A DNA stretch of 64,000 bases from assembly GCF_001279775.1 (NCBI RefSeq), contig NZ_LGDG01000234.1, positions 13,119-77,118 on the forward strand, in the 5' to 3' direction. Below the pieces are notes generated by a model. It saw only the letters and a list, made by a program, of their open reading frames with translations. It was not told the origin of the DNA and made no database searches. Numbering within the stretch: the first letter of the stretch is position 1; the number at the start of each line of letters is the position of its first letter. Source of the stretch: Streptomyces sp. MMG1533 (GTDB lineage: Bacteria > Actinomycetota > Actinomycetes > Streptomycetales > Streptomycetaceae). Shown here piece by piece: positions 40,319 through 48,758 of the stretch. Both the position numbers and the translations under genes were made by a program.

Positions 40319-40495
40319 CTACTCAGCCCCGTCGGCGAGCCATGTGAAGAAGTCGCCGATGGATTTGGCGGCGTCCGATATGCCCTCGAAGGCTATCTGG
40401 ACGTAGTCGGCGGCCTTGGCCGGGTCCGTGATGATCACGTACAGCACGAAGACCACAAGCACGTAGACGGCGATCTTCTTCGAGTTCACCGCCAT
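40319..40495 (-). CDS. Small membrane protein (58 aa)
   Basis: MAVNSKKIAVYVLVVFVLYVIITDPAKAADYVQIAFEGISDAAKSIGDFFTWLADGAE has one membrane helix then an amphipathic tail. GGGGAGG sits 5-6 bases before the ATG. I recall this as a conserved Streptomyces small protein beside the tRNA-Ser; function unknown. Confidence 0.75.
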   Translation of the reverse strand: MAVNSKKIAVYVLVVFVLYVIITDPAKAADYVQIAFEGISDAAKSIGDFFTWLADGAE

Positions 40496-40554
40496 CGCGG
40501 CCTCCCCTGTCTCTCCTGTCACTGATACGCCCAACGAGCGCACATGATCGCACG

Positions 40555-40582
40555 AAGGGCCCCGTCTTACGACGGGGCCCTT
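40555..40582 (-). terminator. Terminator of tRNA-Ser(CGA)
   Basis: A 12-bp perfect stem (AAGGGCCCCGTC) with loop TTAC, immediately downstream of the minus-strand tRNA. Confidence 0.85.
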
Positions 40583-40588
40583 CTGAAG

Positions 40589-40673
40589 CGGTAGCGGAGG
40601 GATTTGAACCCTCGGTGACTTGCGCCACACTCGCTTTCGAGGCGAGCTCCTTCGGCCGCTCGGACACGCTACC
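40589..40673 (-). tRNA. tRNA-Ser(CGA)
   Basis: An 85-base cloverleaf. Acceptor GGTAGCG pairs with CGCTACC, discriminator G. The anticodon arm is CTCGC-CTCGAAA-GCGAG with anticodon CGA. A long variable arm typical of serine tRNA and T arm GAGGGTTCAAATCCCTC are present; CCA is not encoded. It reads UCG codons. Confidence 0.95.
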
Positions 40674-40739
40674 GAGGGAGACCTTACAGCAAGGTGCGGC
40701 GTGGTTTGAAATCCGTTTGCCGGGCCAACGCGAGGCCCG

Positions 40740-41171
40740 TCAGCGGGAACGGAAGAAGTCGGTGAGGAGCCCGGCGCACTCCTCGGCGAGCACGCCTTCG
40801 ATCACCTCGGGGCGGTGGTTGAGCCGCCGGTCGCGGACGACGTCCCAGAGGGAGCCGGCCGCGCCCGCCTTCTCGTCGCGGGCGCCGTAGACCACCCGGT
40901 CCACGCGGGACTGCACGAGCGCGCCCGCGCACATCGTGCAGGGCTCCAGCGTCACGACGAGCGTGCAGCCGGTCAGCCGCCACTGCCCGAGCTCGGCGGC
41001 CGCCCGGCGGATCGCCAGGACCTCCGCGTGCGCGGTCGGATCGCCGGTGGCCTCGCGTTCGTTGTGCCCGGCCGCGAGCACGGTCGTACCGTCGTCGGAC
41101 AGCACGACCGCGCCGACGGGGACGTCACCGCCCCGGCCGGCCCGCCCGGCCTCGTCCAGGGCGAGCCGCAT
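40740..41171 (-). CDS. tadA: tRNA(adenine34) deaminase TadA
   Basis: A 143-aa cytidine-deaminase-fold enzyme with zinc ligands and catalytic Glu in TAHAEVLA and PCTMCAGAL. It makes inosine at the wobble position of tRNA-Arg(ACG). It is followed upstream by its usual actinobacterial partner gene. Essential in bacteria that decode CGN with ACG. The start ATG is clear. Confidence 0.92.
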   Translation of the reverse strand: MRLALDEAGRAGRGGDVPVGAVVLSDDGTTVLAAGHNEREATGDPTAHAEVLAIRRAAAELGQWRLTGCTLVVTLEPCTMCAGALVQSRVDRVVYGARDEKAGAAGSLWDVVRDRRLNHRPEVIEGVLAEECAGLLTDFFRSR

Positions 41172-41227
41172 CGCGGCTCGCCAGCGGTCGCGTACCGGGT
41201 CGGGTGTCGTGCCCGCGGTCGGTGAGG

Positions 41228-41761
41228 TCAGCGGACGGCCTCCAGGACCTCCGAGGCGCCGAGGGCCTCGGCGATCGCGGTGACCGCGTCCGCCGACAGC
41301 GACTTCAGCTCCTTCTCGCTGACGCCGAGGTCGTCGAGGACGAGGGTGTCGCCGACCGGGCCGTGCGGCACGAGCTCGCCAGAGCCGCCGTCCTCGGCCT
41401 CGTCGTCGTCATCCCCGTCCTCCCCGTCCTCGGTGCCGTCGAGGTCGAGGGCGTCGAGGTCGGGCTCGTCGTCGTCGGGATCCCGTCCGAGCAGTTCGTC
41501 GGTGAGCAGGATCTCCCCGTACGAACTGCGGGCTGCGGCGGAGGCGTCCGAGACGTAGATGCGCGGGTCCTCCTCGCCGTCGAGGCGGACGACGCCGAAC
41601 CAGGCGTCCTCCTGCTCGATCAGCACGAGCACCGTGTCCTCGTCGGGAGAGGCTTCCCGGGCCAGGTCGGCCAGATCCGACAGGGTCTCCACATCGTCGA
41701 GCTCCGTGTCGCTCGCTTCCCACCCGTCTTCGGTGCGCGCGAGCAGTGCGGCGAAGTACAC
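41228..41761 (-). CDS. tRNA adenosine deaminase-associated protein
   Basis: A 177-aa acidic protein. The N-terminal globular domain (VYFAALLARTEDGWEASDTELDDVETLSDLADLAREASPDEDTVLVLIEQEDAWFGVVRLDGEEDPRIYVSDA) is followed by a long Asp/Glu tract and a C-terminal GVSEKELKSLSADAVTAIAEALGASEVLEAVR helix. This is the family found next to tadA throughout actinobacteria; its role is unknown. GTG 41761 with GGGAGAG upstream is preferred. Confidence 0.8.
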   Translation of the reverse strand: MYFAALLARTEDGWEASDTELDDVETLSDLADLAREASPDEDTVLVLIEQEDAWFGVVRLDGEEDPRIYVSDASAAARSSYGEILLTDELLGRDPDDDEPDLDALDLDGTEDGEDGDDDDEAEDGGSGELVPHGPVGDTLVLDDLGVSEKELKSLSADAVTAIAEALGASEVLEAVR

Positions 41762-42095
41762 CGTGACTCTCCCACTGGTCCTAGGCGTGCCGGTTGGGGG
41801 TCCCCCCGGCGGAGGTTGCGGGCGGGGAGAGCTGTGCTCCGAGCCCACCCACTCGGAATCGTGGCAGAAACATGGCGCTCAGGGGACGTCTTCGGCTCCC
41901 TGTGTGTCCGGCTGCCGCCGATCTCGTGGCAGCGGAGGGCCCGTCGAGGTCTCACCAGCGCACTCGTTGCCGCCAACAGCGGATCGTACGCGGCCTTCTT
42001 GGGTGCCCACGCACGACCACCCGCACAACGCCCGACGGCCCACGAATCTTCCAACTCGGTGGCTGCGTCGGCGTGTCCCGCCCATGGCGGGCTCC
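41762..42095. other. 334-bp gap, nothing recognised
   Basis: Upstream region of the deaminase-associated gene. Only short frames without ribosome binding sites are seen. Confidence 0.4.
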
Positions 42096-42371
42096 TTACC
42101 AGCGGAACGTCCGCATGCGCATCGCGTGCCGCAGGCGGGCCGTCTTGGCGCGGCGGGGCTGGACGCGGTCCCGCAGTTCGCGGGCCTCCGCGAGATCGCG
42201 CAGGAACTGGGCGCGGCGCCGTCGGCGCTCGGCGTCCGTCTCCGGCGTGTCCGATGCGTCCGCCCTGCGCGTCGAGTACGGCATGTCCGGCCCGTCCGGC
42301 CTGCGCGTCGTATGCGCCGTCCCCGGCTGCTCGCGCGGCGACGGATTCTTGCGGGTTTCCCGGTCAGGCAT
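42096..42371 (-). CDS. Hypothetical basic protein (91 aa)
   Basis: MPDRETRKNPSPREQPGTAHTTRRPDGPDMPYSTRRADASDTPETDAERRRRRAQFLRDLAEARELRDRVQPRRAKTARLRHAMRMRTFRW has a disordered N-terminus and a basic, probably helical C-terminus. It looks like an RNA-binding or nucleoid-type small protein, but no family is recognised. Divergent from upp. A purine-rich GGGGTGGTGAG precedes the ATG. Confidence 0.6.
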   Translation of the reverse strand: MPDRETRKNPSPREQPGTAHTTRRPDGPDMPYSTRRADASDTPETDAERRRRRAQFLRDLAEARELRDRVQPRRAKTARLRHAMRMRTFRW

Positions 42372-42531
42372 AGGCTCACCACCCCAGTCCGTCCCTCCCA
42401 CTTTCCCCCGGATGGGCGGTTTGACGCCAGCACGGACATAAGGGGCGAGGGCGAAGCCCTCTCGGGTAGGGCGCTCCGCCGAACAGGCGCGGGGGACGTC
42501 GGGCACACCCCGCCCGGCTACTGTTGTGGAC

Positions 42532-43167
42532 ATGCGTCTCCACGTCGTCGACCACCCTCTGGTCGCCCACAAGCTCACCACGCTGCGCGACCAGCGCACC
42601 GACTCCGCGACCTTCCGCCGTCTGGCCGACGAGCTGGTCACCCTGCTCGCCTACGAGGCCACGCGTGACGTGCGTACCGAGCAGGTCGACATCACGACGC
42701 CGGTCGCCTCGACCACGGGCGTCAAGCTCTCCCACCCGCGTCCGCTGGTCGTCCCGATCCTGCGGGCGGGCCTGGGCATGCTGGAGGGCATGGTCCGGCT
42801 GCTGCCGACCGCCGAGGTGGGCTTCATGGGCATGATCCGCGACGAGGAGACCCTCCAGGCCTCCACGTACGCCACGCGCATGCCGGAGGACCTCTCGGGC
42901 CGCCAGGCGTACGTCCTCGACCCGATGCTCGCCACCGGCGGCACCCTGGTCGCGGCGATCCGGGAGCTCATCAAGCGCGGCGCGGACGACGTCACCGCCG
43001 TGGTCCTGCTCGCCGCCCCCGAGGGCGTCGAGGTCATGGAGCGCGAACTCGCGGGCACGCCGGTCACGGTCGTCACCGCCTCGGTCGACGAGCGCCTGAA
43101 CGAGCACGGCTACATCGTGCCGGGCCTGGGCGACGCCGGGGACCGGATGTACGGGGCGGCCGAGTAG
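42532..43167 (+). CDS. upp: Uracil phosphoribosyltransferase
   Basis: A 211-aa pyrimidine-salvage enzyme converting uracil and PRPP to UMP. The family signatures are present: [30 protein letters not shown], and the PRPP loop [13 protein letters not shown], ending [16 protein letters not shown] 42532 is chosen over an in-frame ATG two codons upstream. TACTGT (42519-42524) lies 8 bases before it, suggesting a leaderless transcript. A terminator follows. Confidence 0.95.
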   Translation: MRLHVVDHPLVAHKLTTLRDQRTDSATFRRLADELVTLLAYEATRDVRTEQVDITTPVASTTGVKLSHPRPLVVPILRAGLGMLEGMVRLLPTAEVGFMGMIRDEETLQASTYATRMPEDLSGRQAYVLDPMLATGGTLVAAIRELIKRGADDVTAVVLLAAPEGVEVMERELAGTPVTVVTASVDERLNEHGYIVPGLGDAGDRMYGAAE

Positions 43168-43183
43168 GTCGCGGCGGGGAGCC

Positions 43184-43210
43184 GTCGTACGAAGAAGGCC
43201 TTCGTACGAC
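43184..43210. terminator. Bidirectional terminator between upp and the LytR-C gene
   Basis: An 11-bp stem (GTCGTACGAAG and its complement), 5-base loop, between convergent genes. Confidence 0.75.
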
Positions 43211-43213
43211 CGC

Positions 43214-43852
43214 TCAGCAGCTCTTCTTCGAAGAGGTGGACGTGGGCGCGGCCAGTGCGGCCAGTGCCTTGTCGGCGTCCGCCTTGCTGTTCAGGTTCTT
43301 GAAGCCGGTCCCGATGATCAGGTCGAGCTCGGTGCCCTTGCGGGCGGCGTCCGTGCGGCGCTCGGCCGTGGAGAGCTGGGTCGCGAGGACCGGCAGCGAG
43401 GTGTTCAGGGAGGACGCGGGGCCGAGCAGCATCCCGGTGCCCTCGACCTTCTTGTCGAACTCCTTGGTTGCGTTGCCCACGTCACCGATCTTGAAGCCGC
43501 GCTTCTTCAGCTCGTCCGCCGTCTCCTTGGCGAGGCCGCTGCGGGGCGTCGCGTTGAACACGTTGACCGTGATCTGGGCGGGCTTGACCGCGGTGCCGGC
43601 GGACGCGGAGGCCGACGGGGTCGCCCGTGTGGCGCAGTCCGTCTTGGAACCGGCCGCCGCGGCCTTCTTGCCGCTGCCGGTGAAGACGTCGATGAGCTGC
43701 AGGGTGCCCCAGCCGACCAGCCCGAGCGCGGCGACGGAGGCCACCAGCCCGATCACGAACCTGCCGCGCCGCCGAGGCCGGCGCATGCGTGGGTACTTGT
43801 CTCCCTTGATCCGGTACTGGCCGCCCATGCCGGGGGGAGTCAGCATGCTCAT
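43214..43852 (-). CDS. LytR C-terminal-domain membrane protein
   Basis: A 212-aa protein. Basic N-terminus and one membrane helix (FVIGLVASVAALGLVGWGTLQLI), a linker, then a LytR_C domain (ITVNVFNATPRSGLAKETADELKKRGFKIGDVGNATKEFDKKVEGTGMLLGP... ELDLIIGTGFKNL). It is extracytoplasmic. The domain accompanies LCP proteins that attach glycopolymers to peptidoglycan, but no LCP catalytic domain is here. Confidence 0.85.
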   Translation of the reverse strand: MSMLTPPGMGGQYRIKGDKYPRMRRPRRRGRFVIGLVASVAALGLVGWGTLQLIDVFTGSGKKAAAAGSKTDCATRATPSASASAGTAVKPAQITVNVFNATPRSGLAKETADELKKRGFKIGDVGNATKEFDKKVEGTGMLLGPASSLNTSLPVLATQLSTAERRTDAARKGTELDLIIGTGFKNLNSKADADKALAALAAPTSTSSKKSC

Positions 43853-43951
43853 GAGCGCAGCGTAGTGCGCTCGGGCGACGATTCCTACTAGATGATCATT
43901 GGACGGGGTGCAGGAGAACCCGAAAGGGCCAACCCGTCACCGGTGAGCGTC

Positions 43952-44248
43952 TCAGTCCAGCTCGAGCACGCGCGCGTGCAGCACCTGGCGCTGCTGGAGC
44001 GCCGCGCGCACCGCGCGGTGCAGGCCGTCCTCCAGATACAGGTCGCCCTGCCACTTCACGACGTGCGCGAACAGGTCGCCGTAGAAGGTGGAGTCCTCGG
44101 CGAGCAGGGTTTCCAGGTCGAGCTGGCCCTTGGTCGTCACGAGCTGATCGAGGCGGACCGGGCGCGGCGCGACGTCCGCCCACTGCCGGGTGCTTTCCCG
44201 GCCGTGGTCGGGGTACGGCCGGCCGTTTCCGATGCGCTTGAAGATCAC
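43952..44248 (-). CDS. Conserved actinobacterial protein with ParB/VapB-like features
   Basis: A 98-aa protein, IFKRIGNGRPYPDHGRESTRQWADVAPRPVRLDQLVTTKGQLDLETLLAEDSTFYGDLFAHVVKWQGDLYLEDGLHRAVRAALQQRQVLHARVLELD. LYLEDGLHRAVRAAL resembles the ParB/sulfiredoxin-type motif (DGxHRxxA). It is highly conserved near upp in Streptomyces as I remember; exact role unknown. The start is GTG 44248. Confidence 0.7.
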   Translation of the reverse strand: MIFKRIGNGRPYPDHGRESTRQWADVAPRPVRLDQLVTTKGQLDLETLLAEDSTFYGDLFAHVVKWQGDLYLEDGLHRAVRAALQQRQVLHARVLELD

Positions 44249-44454
44249 ACGGAAAGCCTACCGGTCAAGACCTTCCGGGCGCAGCCATGGAGACGGAGTG
44301 CGAGGCCGGAAAAGACGCCCTAAACCAGGGCAAATGGGAACGCCGACCTCAAGATGAGTGACAGCGAAACCGTTTCACCGGCCGCCGCTCCCGAGGCGCC
44401 GGGCAGCTTTCGGCACGGCACGGCGGAGACGGTGGGCCCGCCTCCGCCGACGGG

Positions 44455-44586
44455 TCAGCGGCCCTGATCCTTCGGGTGCCGCTGCGGCTTCGCCTCCTTC
44501 ATCTGTGGAACCTGGGATTTGGGTGCGTTGCGTGCGGCCTCGGCGCGCAGGAGGGCGCGCAGGACCGCGTACGGGTCGATCGCCAT
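44455..44586 (-). CDS. Very small basic protein (43 aa)
   Basis: MAIDPYAVLRALLRAEAARN followed by a Lys/Gln-rich, Pro-containing tail ending KDQGR. AAGGAG lies 7 bases before the ATG and the codons are Streptomyces-like, so this short frame is very likely translated. Function unknown. Confidence 0.6.
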   Translation of the reverse strand: MAIDPYAVLRALLRAEAARNAPKSQVPQMKEAKPQRHPKDQGR

Positions 44587-44661
44587 GTCGGTGCTCCTTG
44601 TTCCTTGCGTCGTGGTTCCTTGCGTCGTGCTGATGGACCGGAGGGGGCGGGGCCGGTTCTG

Positions 44662-45006
44662 TCAGCAGCGCAGGACCACCGAGCGCAGGGCGTCCAGGGC
44701 GGGCGGGGCGAGCGGCGGGACGGGCAGTGGGCGGGCGGCCGGGAAGGCGGGCGCCGCCTCCGGGAAGGGCGCGGGCCGCAGCGGTGCGACGGGACGGCCG
44801 GTGCCCCGGGTCACCGGTCGCAGAACGTTGTCCATGAGGTCGTACTCGCAGACCACCGAGCCGCTCTCGGCCGCCACCGCGGAGGCGGGCGCCGCCTGCG
44901 CGCCCGCGTGCGCGCCCGGCACGAACAGGGCGAGCATCAGGACGAGCACCCGCAGCCAGGCACGCCGACGGGCGTGTCCGAGGGCTTGCGGTGCGGCGGT
45001 GCTCAC
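44662..45006 (-). CDS. Small secreted protein (114 aa)
   Basis: Signal peptide (ARRRAWLRVLVLMLALFVPGAHA) cleaving near AGA-QA. The mature part is short and Pro-rich with two cysteines (VVCEYDLMDNVLRP... SVVLRC), which could form a disulfide. The start is GTG 45006, with GGGGAG 10 bases upstream. No family recognised. Confidence 0.6.
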   Translation of the reverse strand: MSTAAPQALGHARRRAWLRVLVLMLALFVPGAHAGAQAAPASAVAAESGSVVCEYDLMDNVLRPVTRGTGRPVAPLRPAPFPEAAPAFPAARPLPVPPLAPPALDALRSVVLRC

Positions 45007-45141
45007 GGGAGGTCATCTCCCCGTGCGGCGCACGCCGTTCATCCCACCGGCGGTGAGAACCACCCGCTCGGCGTACACCCGGGCCGGCCGGGCCGCCAGA
45101 AGGATGTCCCACCCGGGCCGGCCGGGCCGCCCGAAGGAGGG

Positions 45142-45735
45142 CTACTTCCCGGCGGCCTTCGCGGCCTTCGCCGCCGCCTTCATCTCCTGCTTGTGCGCCC
45201 GGACCTTGGTCAGCGACTGAGGCCCGGTGATGTCGGCGACGGAACGGAAGGACTTCGGCTCGCCGTAGGCGCCCGCGGCCTCGCGCCAGCCCTTGGGCTG
45301 CACGCCGAGCTGCTTGCCGAGCAGGGCCAGGAAGATCTGCGCCTTCTGCTTGCCGAAGCCGGGCAGTTCCTCGAGGCGGCGCAGCAGCTCCCGTCCGTCG
45401 GTCACGCCCTTCCAGACGAGCTCGGCGTTCCCGTCGTAGTGCTCGACCAGGTACTGGCACAGTTGCTGGATGCGCTTCGCCATCGACCCCGGGTAGCGGT
45501 GCACCGCGGGCTTCTCCGACAGGAGCGCCGCGAAGGCCTCCGGGTCCTGGGCGGCGATCTCGTGCGCGTCCAGGTCGTCGCCGCCGAGCCGGTCCGTGAT
45601 GGTGCGCGGCCCCTTGAACGCCCACTCCATCGGAACCTGCTGGTCCAGCAGCATCCCTACCAGCGCGGCGAGCGGGGAGCGGCCGAGGAGTTCGTCGGCC
45701 TCGGGGTCCTGGGCGAGGTGAAGGGTGACGTCCAT
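45142..45735 (-). CDS. HhH-GPD base-excision DNA glycosylase-like protein
   Basis: A 197-aa protein. LVGMLLDQQVPMEWAFKGPRTITDRLG is the HhH-GPD N-terminal core, and LEELPGFGKQKAQIFLALLGKQLG the helix-hairpin-helix. The catalytic Asp expected after the HhH is not obvious in RSVADITGPQSL (a candidate is D in VADI). A Lys/Ala-rich tail follows. Probably repairs damaged bases; specificity unknown. ATG 45735 is used although the frame is open further upstream. Confidence 0.8.
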   Translation of the reverse strand: MDVTLHLAQDPEADELLGRSPLAALVGMLLDQQVPMEWAFKGPRTITDRLGGDDLDAHEIAAQDPEAFAALLSEKPAVHRYPGSMAKRIQQLCQYLVEHYDGNAELVWKGVTDGRELLRRLEELPGFGKQKAQIFLALLGKQLGVQPKGWREAAGAYGEPKSFRSVADITGPQSLTKVRAHKQEMKAAAKAAKAAGK

Positions 45736-46048
45736 GCCCCGATCATCGCGCGTACCCGGTCGGCCCGCCCGCCAGTACCCCGGCGCGTGCATCAGCTGCT
45801 CGGGAAGGCCTGGGCGACCGGACGGGCGCCGGAGTCCTGCCGGGGCACGGGGCGTACGTCGTGCCGGGTGGAGTCGGTGACGCCGGCATGCCGCCGTCGG
45901 TGAGGTCGAAGCGCCGGTGGCGTCCTCCACCCCGGTCGCGCTGAACACGAAGTCCTTCGCACGCAGCAGTTCGAGGACCGCGCCCTCTCAGCCGTGCCCC
46001 TGACCCATGACGTCTTCACCCTTCACGTACGATTCCACCACGACATGG
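45736..46048. other. 313-bp gap before the iron box, no supported gene
   Basis: The minus strand shows a short protein-like piece (VLELLRAKDFVFSATGVEDATG) that soon loses coding character. It could be a decayed gene end. Nothing else is recognisable. Confidence 0.35.
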
Positions 46049-46067
46049 TTAGGCAAGCCTAACCTAA
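46049..46067. promoter_or_regulatory. DmdR/IdeR iron box
   Basis: TTAGGCAAGCCTAACCTAA matches the actinobacterial iron-box consensus (TWAGGTTAGSCTWACCTWA) at 17 of 19 positions and contains the perfect dyad GGTTAGGC-AA-GCCTAACC. It lies 21-39 bases upstream of the acylase start, the position of a DmdR1/IdeR-repressed promoter. Iron would repress the operon. Confidence 0.85.
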
Positions 46068-46087
46068 AGCACAGAAGGGGCACAGGG

Positions 46088-48154
46088 GTGATCACCGAGA
46101 TCTACCGCGACGCCTGGGGAATCCCCCACCTCCGCGCCGGCAGCGCGCGTGCACTCGCCCGTGCCCAGGGCCTGGTCACCGCCCGCGACCGGGCCTGGCA
46201 GCTGGAAGTGGAGCGGCACCGCGCACAGGGCACCTCGGCCGCCTTCCTCGGTTCCGAGGCCCTCGCCTGGGACCGGTTCGCGAGACGGGTCCGCCTCGAC
46301 GACACGGCCGGACGCTGCTTCACCGCCCTGGAGAGACGGGACCCGGAGACCGCGGACTGGGTGCGGGCGTACGTCGACGGCGTGAACGAGGGGCTTGAAC
46401 GGACCCCGGCGCCCGAGTTCGCCCGCGTCGGCCTCGCCCCCGGCCGCTGGGAGCCCTGGACCCCGCTCGCCGTCTGGCTCGCCACGCACATCCTCTTCGC
46501 CGGCTTCCCCGCCAAGCTCTGGCGCGAGCAGGCCGTACGGCACCTGGGAGCGGACGCGGTCCGGTTGTTCGCCACCGACGGCCCCGGCACCTCGGGCAGC
46601 AACGGCTGGCTGGTGAGCCGCGAGCGCACGACCACCGGCGCGGCGGTCATCGCCGGCGATCCGCACCGCTTCATCGAGGATCCCGGCGTCTACCAGCAGA
46701 TCCACCTCTCCTGCCCCGAGTTCGACGTCGTCGGCCTCGCCGTCCCCGGCATCCCCGGCATCGCCCACTTCGGCCACACCGGCACGGTCGCCTGGGCCAT
46801 CACCAACGCCATGGCCGACTACCAGGACCTCTACCGCGAACGGCTGCGCCGTACCGGCGCCGGCGTCGAGGCGCTCGGCCCGGACGGCGTCTGGCGCCGG
46901 GCCGCCCGGCACACGGAGACCGTCGAGGTGGCGGGGGAGGAGCCGGTCGAGGTCGAGGTGATCGAGACGGACCGGGGCCCGGTGATCGCCGGCGGCCCCG
47001 AGGGACTCGACGACGGCACCCCGCTCGCGCTCAGCCTGCGCTACCCGCCCCGCGTCACCGAGGACCTCGGCTTCGGCGCCCTGCTCCCCCTCCTGCGGGC
47101 CCGCCGGGTCGCCGACGTGGACCACGCCTTCGACCTCTGGGCCGAACCCGTGAACGTCGTCCAGGCCGCCGACACCGAGGGCGGCCTGCTGCACCGCGTC
47201 GCGGGCCGGGTGCCGCTGCGCTCCGACGCCAACCGCACCCGCCTGGTCCCCGCCTGGGAACCCGGCCACGACTGGCGGGGCTGGCACGACATGCCCCGCG
47301 CGGGCCTCGCCGACGGCATCGCCGTGATGGCCAACCAGCGCGGCCCGGCCACCCCGCTCGGCGTCGAGTTCGCCCCGAGCCACCGCGCCGACCGCATCAC
47401 CGCCCTCCTCACGGAGAAGGACCGCTGGTCGCCCGCCGACATGCCGGTGATCCACATGGACACCCGACTCGCCTCCGCCGCACCGCTGTCGGACCACCTG
47501 GAGGCGCTGGACGGCCTGACCCCCGCAGCCGCCGCCATCAGGGACGTCCTCCTGCGCTGGGACCGCCACATGGACGCCGACAGCACGGACGCGGCCGTGT
47601 ACGCGGCGGTGCGCAGTGCGGTCGTACGCCGTCTCGCGGCGCACCCGGCGTTCGCCGCGCTGACGGCCCCGCCCGCGTATCCCGAGGTCTTCCTCCCCTG
47701 GCTCAACCTCGTCCCGCGCATCGGCTTCGCCCTCGAACACCTGCTGCGGGCCGAGGACTTGTACGGCATCGACCGCGCGGAGATCGTGCGGGCGGCAGTC
47801 GAGGAGGTCGCTTCGGGGGACCTCCCCGCCACCTGGGGTGACACGCACCGCCTGTTCGCCTGGCGGGCGCTCACCGACACGCCCGACGAGGGGCCCGGCC
47901 TGTCCGGCGACCACGACTGCGTGCTGTGCACCTCCGCCGTACCCGGCTGGACCGACATGAGCGCGCGCGGCCCGGCGGCCCGTTACGTGTGGGACCTGGC
48001 CCGCCGCGAGGACAGTCTCTGGGTGGTCCCGTTCGGCGCCTCGGGCGTCCCCGGCTCGCCCCACCACCGTGACCAACTCCCCTTGTGGCTCAAGGGAGAT
48101 CTCGTACCGGTCGTCACCGACTGGACCCTGCTGAAGAAGGAGACCGATGTCTGA
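46088..48154 (+). CDS. Penicillin-acylase-type Ntn hydrolase (iron-regulated, cytoplasmic)
   Basis: A 688-aa protein of the penicillin amidase family (EIYRDAWGIPHLRAGS... LVTARDRAWQLEVERHRAQG). The nucleophile Ser is residue 171 in TSGSNGWLVS, where autocleavage would give alpha and beta chains. The beta-chain continues AGDPHRFIEDPGVYQQIHL... GIPGIAHFGHTGTVAWAITNAMADYQDLY, with the expected catalytic Asn/Arg region. There is no signal peptide, unlike secreted acylases. The start is GTG 46088 with AGGGG upstream. The iron box and the overlapping IucB-like acetyltransferase suggest siderophore amide hydrolysis or maturation (PvdQ is an iron-linked precedent of the same superfamily). Confidence 0.87.
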   Translation: MITEIYRDAWGIPHLRAGSARALARAQGLVTARDRAWQLEVERHRAQGTSAAFLGSEALAWDRFARRVRLDDTAGRCFTALERRDPETADWVRAYVDGVNEGLERTPAPEFARVGLAPGRWEPWTPLAVWLATHILFAGFPAKLWREQAVRHLGADAVRLFATDGPGTSGSNGWLVSRERTTTGAAVIAGDPHRFIEDPGVYQQIHLSCPEFDVVGLAVPGIPGIAHFGHTGTVAWAITNAMADYQDLYRERLRRTGAGVEALGPDGVWRRAARHTETVEVAGEEPVEVEVIETDRGPVIAGGPEGLDDGTPLALSLRYPPRVTEDLGFGALLPLLRARRVADVDHAFDLWAEPVNVVQAADTEGGLLHRVAGRVPLRSDANRTRLVPAWEPGHDWRGWHDMPRAGLADGIAVMANQRGPATPLGVEFAPSHRADRITALLTEKDRWSPADMPVIHMDTRLASAAPLSDHLEALDGLTPAAAAIRDVLLRWDRHMDADSTDAAVYAAVRSAVVRRLAAHPAFAALTAPPAYPEVFLPWLNLVPRIGFALEHLLRAEDLYGIDRAEIVRAAVEEVASGDLPATWGDTHRLFAWRALTDTPDEGPGLSGDHDCVLCTSAVPGWTDMSARGPAARYVWDLARREDSLWVVPFGASGVPGSPHHRDQLPLWLKGDLVPVVTDWTLLKKETDV

Positions 48155-48758
48155 CGCGTCCGCCCCCGCCCGCGAGCCCGTCCACGAGCAGACCGTCGAC
48201 GGCTTCGGCACCGTCCGCGTCCTGCCCCTCGACGCACACGCCGACGCCGAGGTCGTCCACGCGTGGGTGAGCGAGGAGCGGGCGTCCTTCTGGGGCATGA
48301 ACGGCCTGGGCAAGGAGCAGGTCGCCGAGATCTACGCGCACCTGGACACCCTCGACACGCACCACGCCTTCCTGGTGGCGAAGGACGGCGAACCGGTCGG
48401 GCTCCTGCAGACCTACGAGCCGGGGGCGGACCGCGTCAGCGAGTGCTACGAGGTGCGGCCCGGCGACATGGGCATCCACCTGCTGCTGGCGCCCGCCGGG
48501 CAGGACGGCGCCCGCCCCGGCTGGTCCTCGGCGCTGCTGACCGCCGTCATCTCGTACGTGCTGCTGGGCCTGGACCGCAGCCGGGTCGTGGTCGACCCCG
48601 ACGTGCGCAACGTGAAGGCGATCGCGCGCTTCCTGAAGCAGGGCTTCGAGGCCGGCCCCGTGGTCGTCCTGCCGGAGATCGACATCCCCGACGTGTACCT
48701 GCCGGAGAAGCACGCTCAACTCGCCTTCCTGGACCGGCAGGTAGCCTTCCCGGCGTGA
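48147..48758 (+). CDS. Siderophore-type GNAT acetyltransferase (IucB/RhbD-like)
   Basis: A 203-aa protein of the Acetyltransf_8 type: VRVLPLDAHADAEVVHAWVSEERASFWGM... HHAFLVAKDGEPVGLLQTYEP... YEVRPGDMGIHLLLAPAG... SRVVVDPDVRNVKAIARFLKQGFEAGPVVVLPEIDIPDVYLPEKHAQLAFLDR. In hydroxamate siderophore pathways these enzymes acylate N-hydroxy-lysine or -ornithine. It overlaps the acylase by 8 bases and the cupin gene by GTGA. No siderophore synthetase is visible nearby. Confidence 0.85.
   Translation: MSDASAPAREPVHEQTVDGFGTVRVLPLDAHADAEVVHAWVSEERASFWGMNGLGKEQVAEIYAHLDTLDTHHAFLVAKDGEPVGLLQTYEPGADRVSECYEVRPGDMGIHLLLAPAGQDGARPGWSSALLTAVISYVLLGLDRSRVVVDPDVRNVKAIARFLKQGFEAGPVVVLPEIDIPDVYLPEKHAQLAFLDRQVAFPA

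Noticed and set aside
46064..48313. A 749-codon minus-strand frame opposite the acylase
   Set aside because: Antisense shadow of a gene with full penicillin-acylase signatures and an iron-box promoter.
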